Positions 32,070-42,317 of a DNA stretch of 64,000 bases are shown here, one piece after another. Numbering within the stretch: the first letter of the stretch is position 1; the number at the start of each line of letters is the position of its first letter. The DNA is from Bathynomus jamesi. Lineage: Eukaryota > Arthropoda > Malacostraca > Isopoda > Cirolanidae. The stretch lies in contig JAJOZX010007498.1 in assembly GCA_023014485.1 (NCBI GenBank), positions 148,258 to 212,257 of the forward strand, given 5' to 3'. The translations under genes were made by a program, and so were the position numbers. The notes under the pieces are model-generated. The model did not search any database. It saw nothing but the letters and a program-made list of their open reading frames with translations, and was not told the origin of the DNA.

Positions 32070-32710
32070 TTCATTCGGTCAAATCTGCGCGTCACATACA
32101 AGGAGCTATCACTGGAGCTAGGAATTAGTGAAGGAAGTGTGAATACGATAATTCAGTAACTAGGATACTCAAAAGGGTGTTCACGGTTTGTTCCTCGCAA
32201 ACTGACTGATCACAAAGCCCAAAGAAAAGAAATTGCTTCAGAGTCGTTGTTCGATACGAGACAGAAGGGGATTACTTCCTTTCACGAATTGTGACTGGGG
32301 ATGAGACTTGGGTACACCACTTTGAACCTGAAACAAACCGCCAATCCATGGAGTGGCATCACGCACACTCCCCACTCAAGAAAAAGTTCAAAATAGCTCC
32401 CTCTGCAGGAAAGGTTATGGCCACCATCTTCTGGGACATGAAAGGGGTGATTCTGGTAGACATTATGAAGAAAGGACAAACAATCGACTCTAAGGCATAT
32501 ATTGCTACCCTACAGAGACGTATAAAGCGAGTTCGACTGGAGAGAAAATTGGAAGACTACTACTTTTGCATGATAACGCAAGACCACACAACAGTTTGCA
32601 AACAAGAGGCCATCACAAAAATGTGCTTGACTGTGTCACCCCACCCTCCATACAGCCCGGATCTGGCACCTTCAGACTTCCATTTGTTTCGAGGTGGAGG
32701 AAAGCCGTAG
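32070..32710 (+). pseudogene. Mariner B transposase, 3' part
   Basis: It continues the split gene. The second helix-turn-helix (YKELSLELGISEGS) is followed by a stop and frameshift, then TGDETWVHHF (first catalytic aspartate), EWHHAHSPLKKKFK, WDMKGVILVD and HPPYSPDLAPSDFHLF (third aspartate). The second catalytic block has decayed to ITQDHTTVCK, and the spacing to the third aspartate is 30 instead of the mariner 34 residues. It is non-functional. Confidence 0.88.
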
Positions 32711-32929
32711 AAAAGGATGGAGGCTGTGGGAAAATAAACTTGTAAAAAAGGTATGTAACTACTTGTGTACAAAATTTCTGGAACTTGCAAGGAAACTTGG
32801 AAAGGAATAAAAAAAGTGGGGCAAAATATATTGAGTGGCCCTCTTAGTTTAAACCAGTTCAGATCGGATTTGTTGAATTGTTGAGTAACCAATTATCAAA
32901 TCATTAAATTGTTTCCCCTTATATTTATG

Positions 32930-33735
32930 TTTTAGACCATAAAAAAACCGTAGGATCCACTCATGGCTGGTCAACCTAACCGTGTTTGTAATCGTGTATT
33001 GCGCATGTCCTCCGTGGTGTCGGAGGGGACCTACAATTTTACGCGAGTTCCGAACCACAAAAACCTTAATTTTACTCCTTAAACTATATCCAATCTATCA
33101 TGTGTATTTAATAGATTTTTAAACATGTTTATAGACGTGCTACTAATTACTTCTACTGGCAAAATATTCCAGCTATTTACTTCTCTATGCGTAAGTTTTT
33201 GGCAACTGCTGTCTCAAACCTTCTACTTGTCAGCTTACACCCGTTATTTCTAGTTCCACTATATTGGGCTATTTCGAAAAAGGTATCCCTGTTTTCGTTA
33301 TTGAACCTATTCATAATTTTAAAACCCTGGATTAGATCACCCCTTAGTCTCTTAGTCTCGAGTGTAGTCAATTTTAACTTAAGCCTGTCCTCATACGACT
33401 TTGACCTAAGCGACGGAATCATCTTAGTTGCTCGTCTTTGAACTCTTTTGATGTTCTCTATATCCTTGCGCATATGCGGATTCCAAAATTGGATCGCGTA
33501 CTCCAAATGGGGTCTAATTAATGATTTATAAAGAGGAACAATAATATCGCGCGATTTGTACTCGATTCCTAGCTATAAAACCTAGCACTTTGTTCGCCTT
33601 ATTGACCACTGCTTTACTTTGTTTCACTACTTTTAAATCACCAGTGACTATAACTCCTAAATCTTTTTCCTAGTCTACACTTGCCAACTCCTTCCCTGAC
33701 ATACTATACACAAAATTACCGTCACGCGAACATTA
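32930..33735 (-). mobile_element. 5'-truncated CR1-like LINE, second copy
   Basis: The 3' untranslated region (32930-33110) and C-terminal coding region match the LINE at 9090-9900. 33177-33506 encodes MEYAIQFWNPHMRKDIENI and the following helices. Upstream, KDLGVIVTGDLKVVKQS is readable in another frame. It is truncated near 33735, where unrelated sequence (ATTATGCCACATG) begins. It is pseudogenic. Confidence 0.85.
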
Positions 33736-35379
33736 TGCCACATGAATTCCGCAAAGTAGTTTGGGAACAAGAAATTAATTTGTGACGTTTAAAGGAATTA
33801 ATTATCCCGTACGGCACTATCCAACTGAGTTGGTTTTTAAAGTATCCGATATAAAATATTCTTGAAAGATGTAAGTGTTACATTTCTCATGATAAAACTA
33901 AAGAAGTATGTTATGGAAAAAACTATATAGGGCTATGGGTTGATTGCCTGATACCCTCAGCCGTTGGAAATTTCCAGCAGATTATAGTAGTTAACGACAA
34001 AAGCCCTAAGTTTTTTCATTAGAGTTGTGTATATATAGGTCTTCAAAGGACCTCTTTGTTTATTTGCCTTCGGTATTTTCCCTGCTTAATGGTAAAGAAA
34101 GGAATTGCCTTACCTTATTTCGTTGGGCCTCGCTTCTGTTTCGATGTAGGGCACGACGATCTTTTTCAATGTAGGGCCACGGTACGATGGAGTTACACAA
34201 TGAGTTGATTTGATGTAACTAATATAGGCAGTCACTATTTAAATACCTGAAGGAATAGGCCTATCCTTTTTATAGTTATTAGGTTTTATATTAAGACGAT
34301 TTCACTCAGAACTTATAGGAAGATAAAGTACATCTTCCTTGCTTAAAGCATCGCTGTAACATAAGAAAGCTCCGAGCGAGCCGCTATAATATAATATACA
34401 GTATATCTTCGTATTTTTATTATTTTCCGTTTTGGCAAAGTTCGTTGACTCTTCTTTTGAAGTAATTTTCACGAGTCGGCAATAAAAAATGTTGAACACG
34501 AAATAAATTTGGTTTTCTTGTTATGCAGGCCCGATACCTACATATGGGTTGCATGTATGTATAGCAATTATTTTCATTCCCAATAGGCTATGTCGCCAAT
34601 CCCGAGGCAATTTTGTAGATATTTAATTCAATTAATAATTTATATTTAATTATGAAATAAAGGTATCGCATACGATACCATATTGTAAACATGTATAGTT
34701 TTTCCATATATGTAAAAACAAATTTGTTTGAAAAATTTGTTTGAAAAAATATTTTATGGTCTTCATTAAAAGTTTCTTTATGGATTTGAACTTTTTTGGC
34801 AAAGAATAAACTTCGAAATGAAAACCCTAGAAGATTTCCCAAGTCCGTCAATGACTTTGAGGAGGCACACTATTATAAGATTTTTACCAACCAACTACCC
34901 TGGATCTAGTGAGTAAATGTATATTTCTCTACGTCTACTATATTCGTTTAATCTTTTGACTCTTTGAGTGAAGAATCCAATAAAGTTCATTCATTTACTT
35001 TTTCAACATATTGTCAAATTTAGATATTTAAATTTTCCTTAACTAAATTGAGCTTTAGTTTCGAGTCATAGGCTTGTTGTTCTTATTCGGGAAAAAAAAA
35101 AAAATCTAAGTATAAAGCACCACAATGACCCCTACTTAGTTGGTATGCACTCTAACTTTAGATATTTGGTTGTATTCTGATACACGACCATGAATATGAC
35201 TGGCATAAAGATCGTTTTCAATATCACAGAAGTCTTCTTAAGGGAAGTTAATATTTCTTACTTATTTCTTAAACTTTATTCGTAATTTATACATTTATGC
35301 AATCTTATTAATTATATGAAATAAATTATGCGCATTAAGAACTAAACTTGTTCCGTGTATTGTTTGTAAGCATACATTT
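33736..35379. repeat. Dispersed repeat upstream of the exon-like array
   Basis: No gene seen. 33800-35380 aligns by eye with 25310-26160, and 33925-34700 with 48743-49535 (CTATGGGTTGATTGCCTG, CGACAAAAGCCCTA, TAGGCCTATCCTT, GGCTATGTCGCCAATCCCGA). It contains a donor-like CTTAAG junction at about 35240. It may be the 5' flank of the decayed gene whose exons make up the array. Confidence 0.6.
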
Positions 35380-35579
35380 TACGCAGTATACCACCTTACA
35401 ATGCTTGTAATTTTTTGTAAGGTGGCAAACTATTTTGTCTGGATTAGTGTGTAGTGACTTAACTTTCAAATTGGTTTGGACTTCAGTTTAGTTTGGGTAA
35501 CGTTTCAATCAGCAATTCACGACTTTACCTCTTGGTCCGGTCCATTGACTGTTTACACTCAAACCGAAGTCTTCGTAAG
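35380..35579 (+). pseudogene. Putative first exon of the decayed exon-pair gene
   Basis: A segment ending ACCGAAGTCTTCGTAAG directly before GTAAGT at 35580, a consensus splice donor. An earlier variant of the same end lies near 35240. About 175 bp of intron-like sequence separates it from exon A at 35755, which follows TTTATTTACAG. No clear coding frame is visible, so it may be untranslated. No 5' end could be set, so the left limit is arbitrary. Confidence 0.35.
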
Positions 35580-35754
35580 GTAAGTCAATGTTTAGGGTAT
35601 TTCTAACGTTCGTCGTATGTATAAAAATCTGTGGGAACGTTCTTTTTATTGTTATAAATTTCTTGGAACGCCATTTATTATAAAATTGTTAGAATTTGGC
35701 TTTTTTTTTCTTAGATTCATTATTAGCCACGTTCACTCACTTCTTTATTTACAG

Positions 35755-36092
35755 ATTTCTCGCAGAGTGGTCTCTTTTCGGAGAAGAGGGTCCGGTCAAA
35801 TTTAACGACCAAATACAAGGTTTGACATCTTTATTTGCGACTTACTTAAACCATAAGACGAGTTGTTTTCGTATCTTCAAAATTAAGTTAATTTTAATGA
35901 TATATTATAAAACATTATATCTAGTATTCATTGAAATTATATTCTGTTTTTCACATAGGAAATTTCCAGCGAATATTTCCCGTGAGAGAATTTACTAGTA
36001 TTACGACATGCCATGTCACATCATTCAAAGATGTAAATGGTCTGACAGGCCATTTTCGATGTACGTTCCAAGGAGGATTCCCTGTTTACTAA
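35755..36092 (+). pseudogene. Best-preserved exon A / exon B pair
   Basis: Exon A (35755-35857) follows TTTATTTACAG and is open for 34 codons: FLAEWSLFGEEGPVKFND, then LTSLFATYLNHK. Its donor, GTGAGC in other copies, is here ACGAGT. Exon B starts after TTTCCAG at 35970 and is open in the phase exon A would supply: VREFTSITTCHVTSFKDV, then TGHFRCTFQGGFPVY, stop at 36090. Other units share a 2 bp deletion in exon A that brings in a stop. I do not recognise the protein. Phase agreement suggests these were real exons. Confidence 0.45.
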
Positions 36093-36696
36093 ACATTACA
36101 AACGGCTCTAGTGTTTTTTGTCAGTTCCTTGAGGTTTGTTTTTTAAACAATGATTTTTCAATCCTAATATTAATTATATTTTTATCGTTCGTTCTTTATA
36201 CCTAGTTCTCATTTGTATTTAAAAACTTTAGGATTTTTTTTTCGTTGTCAGTTACGGTCATCGTTCTCCAAAGTTCTCTTCGCCAGCTTTTTTCTTTAGT
36301 TTTTTTTTTTTTTTTTTTTTTCCCCGAAAGATTTTTGGTTGGGCTTCAAATTTGACATTTTTGTTTGAAATTAAAGATTTTTTGTTGTAAAATTTTGTCA
36401 GGACGGCCATTCTTGGTTGTGGGGACGCTTTTTTTTTGACATTGTTTTATTATTAGTCACATTCACTCGTCTTCCCTTCTCTATTTCAGATTTCTCGCAG
36501 AGTGGTCACCTTTAGGAGAACAGTCTGATCGAATTTAATGTCGCAATACAACATTTAGCGTTTTTATTTGCGACTTACTCAAATAAGGTGATTTATTTTC
36601 ATATTTTTTAAAAATAATTTTTAATATAAAATTTTTATGTTGCACTATATATAGTATAAATTGAAAATATATTTAATCTTTGCTTTTCATCTATAG
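36093..36696 (+). repeat. Exon-pair array continuation, with poly-T
   Basis: Contains the tail of the first unit, a long T run near 36297-36322, and a second exon-A-like segment (about 36490-36588) after CTATTTCAG. The following exon B is split by the hAT at 36697. Confidence 0.7.
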
Positions 36697-39147
36697 CAGG
36701 GGTGGCCAGACTTTACCGAGATGGGATCTACTTTTTCCAAAGTTCTCCCTATACGATCCATCAACCCAGTTATATATATATACAGAGAGAGAGGAGAGAG
36801 AATAACCAAGAATAAAATGAAGCGAATATAAAAATATTGCCAAATGCACAGATATATTTTTCATTACATTTTAACTCCCTAACTTATTAGAAATTAAGTA
36901 TACTGGAATAGGAAGAGCTTACTTTACTGATGTGATGATTTGCACTGCATGGCATCAGCAAGCAGTGTGTAGTCCAGATTGTAGCTGCTGATTGCTAGCT
37001 TCAAACAAGCATCCGGGTAATCATCTGTCAGAGTGGCTCGGTATTTTGATTTGATGATATTCATGTGAGAGAACGTTGACTCACAAAGGTAGGTTGATCG
37101 AAAAAATGCTGTCAAGTACATGGTGCTTTTTCTGACATTCGGATACTTTTCTTCAAGTAGTAGTGCCAAAAGTTTCCTTCTGAAGACCTGGATTTGATTT
37201 GAATGTCGTTTCGCAGAGTCCAAATTTCATTCTCGATTGCAGGTATGTCCATATTAAACAATGCCATTTTTGATACAATATCATCAATGTCAAAGTTTGC
37301 ACCAAATGGGAAGCACATGAATGTTGCTACAGGTTCTAGTGTTGCTAAGTCTTGGAACCGTCTGTTGAAGTCTGTAATAACATTCTGCAACTGTTCAACG
37401 TATCGAACACTCAAACTGGTCGCATTATTTCCCCTGACTTTCCAGCTCTGACATGTTTTTGAAGTTCCGCAGTTGATGTTGCTGCAGCTGTGAGGATATC
37501 AGTTCTAGTTTTTGTTTAAAAGTATTCACTGAGGTAATCACTTCAACAATAGTTTTGCTTTTACCTTGCAACTGTAAGTTTAGCTGATTTAGAAAAGCAG
37601 TGGCGTCAGTCAAAAAACTAAATCTAACAGCCACACTTCGTCTTCCAACTCTTTGTAATAAGTTTCTTTTAACTTTAGAAAGTCTTTAATTTCGGGTAAG
37701 AGATCCCTAAACCTCTCTAAACTAAGTCAGTGTGTTCTGCTTTATTTTCTTCTAGCTGAGACCAGAAGAGACTCCTTTGTAAACTTCTCGCCCGAATAGA
37801 ACACGCAATCTTATGGGAAATTTACATAATTTCTTTAATATGCAACATTTTACCACACACTGCTTGTTGGTGAATTATGCATTGATTATAATTAAAGAAG
37901 TTTGGAAACCTTTTGTCACTTTTGCACAGGGCGATGAACCGATTGGAGCGGCCAGTCATAGCAGGTGATCCGTTAGTTGTTATGCTCACAAGCTTGTGAA
38001 GTGGGAATTGTGTGTCGTTAACAAACTCGCTGAATGCATGAAAAATGTTCTCGCCTCGTTTTCTCTCTTAAAGATAGGAATTTAAGCAGTTTTTCTTTGG
38101 CAGTCATATCTTTAAACATGATTCTAATAAAAATGCATAACTGATGTGTCGATCACATCTGTCGAGTCGTCAAACTGAAGTGAAAGGAACACGCAGTCAT
38201 GCATGTCCTCAGTTGTTCCACCAAATTCTCATCCATTACTTCACAACGCTGCATCAGTGTTTTTGGATAGCTGAAGCTGGTTAATAGCAGACAATATTTC
38301 CGATTTATTTTTGAAATTCTGAAACAACGACTCTGCTGCCTCTGTAAATGCTTCGTGGAATATTTCTTCATCCTGAAAAGGTTTCTTGTGTTTCGCAAGT
38401 ACACGGCTCACCCGAAATGACGCAATCGTTGCTGCTTTCGATTTTGTGCTAGGCCCTGTAAAGATAGACTGCTGAGCACTAAGTTGAGACTTTAGTTCAT
38501 AGACTTTTCTCTTACGTAGGTCACTTTCAGCTGGGGAAATCACTGTTATACCGCTTGTGAATAGTTTTAAAATGCCTCTCCAAATTCCCCTTTTTTACGA
38601 AAACGACACATGCATGGCAAATTAAACACACGCATTTGGAATTTTTCATCGTAAAATATGCCGTCTCCCACTCATTGAAAGTTGTAAGTTTTTGTTTCTT
38701 GGCACTTGGTCCAGCACTCATTTTAACGGTTTTAATGCAATTGGACTGGAGACTGACTTTCACCACCGATTATTCCAAATGACTGACCCGTCACTTAAGT
38801 GACACATGCTCATAACAGCTCAGCTTACCGCGGTATGAAATTTTGGCAGAAATGAAAGTTAGCGGTATCATTTTCTGTGACATTAATTAAATATCTCTCG
38901 GAATTATTAAAGTTACTTTTTCTGTTAAATGACTGGTAAACAGAGATAAAACAAATGTTGCTTCCGGTAATGGAGGTGATTACATAAAGAACTCTAATTT
39001 TTGGTAGTAGCGGTCGGGTCGTGCGCTCGTTAGTATTGTGAAATGTAAGGTCTCTGTTGCTAGGCTAAGCTACTGGTCAATCTGCGATCTACTAAAAATT
39101 GCTCTGCGATCTACTGGTACATCGCGATCGACGTTTCGCCACCCCTG
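36697..39147 (-). mobile_element. hAT element, ZBED5-like family, decayed
   Basis: Termini CAGGGGTGGCCAGAC and ...GCCACCCCTG. The target duplication is ATCTATAG/ATCTATAC (7 of 8 match) at 36689-36696 and 39148-39155. It is inserted at the start of an array exon B. 2451 bp, with a broken transposase gene. Confidence 0.9.
36924..38766 (-). pseudogene. ZBED5-like hAT transposase, broken
   Basis: Read from 38766: MSAGPSAKKQKLTTFNEWE start block and a BED-like zinc finger (CLICHACVVFVKKGNLERH). Then KSKAATIASFRVSRVLAKHKKPF. Later blocks include FLTDATAFLNQLNLQLQGK and SVRYVEQLQNVITDFNRRF, and the C-terminal dimerisation domain STYLCESTFSHMNIIKSKYR, whose glutamate is the third catalytic acid. These lie in several frames, and the middle (about 37640-38150) is badly decayed. 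It is non-functional. Confidence 0.85.
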
Positions 39148-39155
39148 ATCTATAC

Positions 39156-39792
39156 GAAATAATTTCTAGCGAATGTTTCATGTGGAAGAATTTACTTGTA
39201 TTCCGACATGCACGTCACATTGTTCAAAGATGTAAAGGGTCGGACAGGTCAATTGTCATTTACATTCGAAAGAGCATTTCCCTGCATACTAAGCATTAGA
39301 AAGTGCTCCAGTGTTTTCTCTCATCGATTCCCTTGACGTTTGTTTTTAAAGTAAATTTTCAATCAAAATATTAATTTAATTCTTGACATACGTTTTTGAT
39401 ACGTAGTTTTCATTCGTATTTATAAATGACAGGTTTTTTTTTTATTTATAGGTCTATTTCCTCTATTTATTTCCTCGGAATTGTTTTCATCTTTGCCAGT
39501 TATGTTAGGACTCTTACTCCAAAGTTCTCTTTACCCTCGTTTCTTTTTCCAAAGATTTTTTGGCAGTGCTTTAAGCAAATTTGGCATTTTTGTTTGATTC
39601 ATGATTTTTGTTATAAAAATTTTGTTGGGACGCAATTTTGTTGTAAAATTTTGTCATGACGTCCATTTATTTTTAAATTTGGCATTTTTGTTGTAGATTC
39701 ATTATTACACATTCACTCGTCTTCCCTTCTCTTTGTCAGAGATTTCTCGCAGAGTGGTCACCTTTAGGAGAACAGTCGGATCGCATTTAATA
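39156..39792 (+). repeat. Exon-pair array segment
   Basis: The remainder of the exon B split by the upstream hAT (GAAATAATTTCTAGCGAATG at 39155), then intron-like T-rich sequence, then an exon-A-like segment from about 39743. That segment is interrupted at ACCTAACA by the next hAT. Confidence 0.7.
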
Positions 39793-39800
39793 ACCTAACA

Positions 39801-42309
39801 CAGGGGTCGGGAACCTTTTTGGCTGAGAGAGCCATGAAAGTCAAATATTTTTAAATGTATTTCCGTGAGAGCCCTATAATATTTTTTAACACTGAATACA
39901 ACTAAATGCGTGCATTTTTTAAGTAAGACCAAAAAATTTAGAGTATAATAATTATCTGAATTTATTCTTTTTAATAACGTTATACTGAAGCTAACCAATA
40001 ATAAATTCAATACTTCTTACCAATATGACTAATGTGACTTCTGGTGCTGCATGGTTTTGCTGATGGCTTTGTAGTCTGGTTGATAGTTGGTCAGGTTAAG
40101 CTTCATGCAGGCATTGAGGCTTCCATCCGTTAAACGTGACCGTAGGTTGGTTTTGATGTTTTTCAGATGTGAGAACGACTGCTCACATGCATATGTAGAG
40201 CCAAACATGGTCAACACGGCAATACTCACACGCTGCAGTGTGTGGTAAGCGACTGGAAGCGCGTTCCAAGTTTTGAAAATCAGCTGGTCTTCGGATTGAA
40301 GTCTTTTCATTTCTGTCCACTTGTGTTTACTCGACAGCTCTGCTCGCTGACGCGCAAGTCCTTCCAAATCTTCGTTCAATGACTTGAATTTATTCACCCA
40401 CATGTCTGAGGCTTTCAGGTCAGCAACTTCTACCTCAAAATCTCTTATGGAGACATCAGGGATGTAACTCAGGTCGGCTTTGTCCACTGCACACTCGTGT
40501 GGATGAGTGATGAACTTAAAAAGACGAGTGCGCTCACGAAATTCTACAAAGCGTGCTTTGAATGATTGCAGGAGATTAGATGTGAAGCCAGCTAGCTGCT
40601 GGAGATCACAATGTTGAGCGGGGTCATTTGCTGTGCACGCATCTTTAAATTGTCCCAGTCTTTCAAAGTGTAGTAAACGACCTGTTTCAATATCCCCGAT
40701 AAAGAGTTTCAGCTTGTTTTCAAATGCACACACTGCTTGTTGAAGGGATAAGACTGTATTTCCAATGCCTTGCATTTTCACGTTGAGTTGATTCAGATGT
40801 TCAGTCATGTCCACGAGGTAGTAAAACTTCAGGAGCCACTCAGTGTTAGCTAGCTCAGGATGCTTGACGCCTTTCATTTCAAGGAAAGTTCGGATTTCGC
40901 TCAGGCAAGCCGCAACACGGCTGAGAACCTTCCCTCTTGACAACCAACGCACATTGCTGTGCATAAGCAGACCGGGGTAATTATTCCCAACTTCATCCAG
41001 CAGTGTTTTAAACTGGCGATCATTTAAAGCTCGAGCAACAATAAAGTTGACCACCTTAATCACCAGCGACATCACCTCACCAAACTGCTCGCCACACGTT
41101 CGAGCACAAAGCGCCTCCTGATGTAGAATGCAATGAAAACTTAGGATGGGTCTATTTTCATGTTCACGAAGAAGCGCTACAAATCCTTTGTTGCTCCCCA
41201 CCATACACGGAGCACCATCAGTACACACTGAAATAAGTTTATCCATCGGTAGATTGTTCTCTTTAGCGAACTCCATGAAAGACTTGAATAAATCCTCCCC
41301 TCTTGTTGTCCCTTTCATTGGCAAAACAGCAAGACTTTCCTCACGCAGTGTGTCACCGACGGCATACCTTGCAATCACACTGAACTGGGATAAATGGCTT
41401 ACGTCTGTTGACTCATCCAAAGCGAGGGAAAAGTATGACGCTGCATTTATGTCCTTCACTTGTGTTTCCGCCACTTGATTTGCCATCATGATGGTACGAT
41501 CGTGAACAGTTTTTGCTGACAGGGGCATGTCTTTTATTCGTTTGATTATCTTGTCTTTATCTGAAAAGTCGTCAAAAAGTTCATTGGCCACATCAAGCAT
41601 GAATGTTTTGGCATACTCGCCATCTGTGAATGGCTTTCCGTTCCTCACTATTGCTAAAGAACCAGCAAAGCTAGCCGAATTCCAGTTACCTTGTCGGGTC
41701 CATACACTGAGTTGCTGTTGACTGGTTTGCACTCTGCGCAGTAGCTCTTGACATGCCTTCTTCCTGCTGTCTCCCGCTGGATATTTCGATGCAAATGTAG
41801 CATGGCGTGTGTCGAAGTGCCGCTTTATATTTGACCGTTTCATCGATGAAATTTTATCAATACATATTAGACACACTGCAGTACCTGCTCTTTCTACAAA
41901 GGCGAATTCCTCTGTCCATTCGTCCTGAAATGTACGGTACTCCTCATCCCTTTTTCTTTTCGCCATCTTCGTCAAAAGGGTTTGCTCTGCATAAAATAGC
42001 ACTACCACCCACTACCACTGCTGAAAAGCGACTGACTGTATATGAATATCAGTAACGTCACGCACAAGACAGCCAATCACAAGAATCCTACGTCACTGAG
42101 TGGGAGGAGCCAAGGCCGTGATTAGGAGCGTGATATTTATCGTACACTTTGGACGGCAAATATCGTCGTGTGTGGCCGTAGCCTAAAAAAGGAAGGAATT
42201 ACTCATTACTTATCGTGTTAAGAAATGTCAGCTAAGATTTATCTGCGAGCCAGATGCAGTCATCAAAAGAGCCAGATCTGGCTCGCGAGCCATAGGTTCC
42301 CGACCGCTG
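39801..42309 (-). mobile_element. Apparently intact hAT element, GTF2IRD2/ZBED-like
   Basis: Termini CAGGGGTCGGGAACC and GGTTCCCGACCGCTG. A perfect 8 bp duplication ACCTAACA lies at 39793-39800 and 42310-42317. The element is 2509 bp and holds an uninterrupted transposase gene. Subterminal GAGAGCCATGAAAG and GAGCCAGATCTGGCTCGCGAG words recur at both ends. Confidence 0.93.
40029..41966 (-). CDS. hAT transposase, BED finger, intact
   Basis: 645 residues from ATG at 41966 (MAKRKRDEEYRTF). An in-frame ATG 14 codons earlier is less likely. The N-terminal zinc finger has C32, C35, H50 and H55 (CLICIDKISS...RHFDTRH). Catalytic acids appear at D184 (ALDESTDVSH), D250 (CTDGAPCM) and E595 (YACEQSFSHLKN). 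SNVRWLSRGKVL is the conserved tryptophan block. The C-terminus is the hAT dimerisation domain. The protein resembles host-domesticated GTF2IRD2/ZBED5-type proteins, but intact ends and target duplication show it is a transposon gene here. It is likely nuclear and catalyses transposition. Confidence 0.93.
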   Translation of the reverse strand: MAKRKRDEEYRTFQDEWTEEFAFVERAGTAVCLICIDKISSMKRSNIKRHFDTRHATFASKYPAGDSRKKACQELLRRVQTSQQQLSVWTRQGNWNSASFAGSLAIVRNGKPFTDGEYAKTFMLDVANELFDDFSDKDKIIKRIKDMPLSAKTVHDRTIMMANQVAETQVKDINAASYFSLALDESTDVSHLSQFSVIARYAVGDTLREESLAVLPMKGTTRGEDLFKSFMEFAKENNLPMDKLISVCTDGAPCMVGSNKGFVALLREHENRPILSFHCILHQEALCARTCGEQFGEVMSLVIKVVNFIVARALNDRQFKTLLDEVGNNYPGLLMHSNVRWLSRGKVLSRVAACLSEIRTFLEMKGVKHPELANTEWLLKFYYLVDMTEHLNQLNVKMQGIGNTVLSLQQAVCAFENKLKLFIGDIETGRLLHFERLGQFKDACTANDPAQHCDLQQLAGFTSNLLQSFKARFVEFRERTRLFKFITHPHECAVDKADLSYIPDVSIRDFEVEVADLKASDMWVNKFKSLNEDLEGLARQRAELSSKHKWTEMKRLQSEDQLIFKTWNALPVAYHTLQRVSIAVLTMFGSTYACEQSFSHLKNIKTNLRSRLTDGSLNACMKLNLTNYQPDYKAISKTMQHQKSH

Positions 42310-42317
42310 ACCTAACA

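Larger units (their letters stand above)
26317..32841 (+). mobile_element. Mariner copy B, split by nested hAT elements
   Basis: Terminal repeats GGGGCACTCAATATATTTTG (left) and the complement ending GAGTGGCCC (right, one mismatch) define the ends. TA precedes the left end, and the right TA is altered to TC. The element is split at CTAACAGC by the hAT at 26772-32061. Without the insertion it would be about 1.2 kb, the normal mariner length. Confidence 0.88.

Noticed and set aside
39801..42309. Host gene of the GTF2IRD2/ZBED type
   Set aside because: Perfect terminal repeats and an 8 bp target duplication directly enclose the gene, so it is a transposon gene at this locus.
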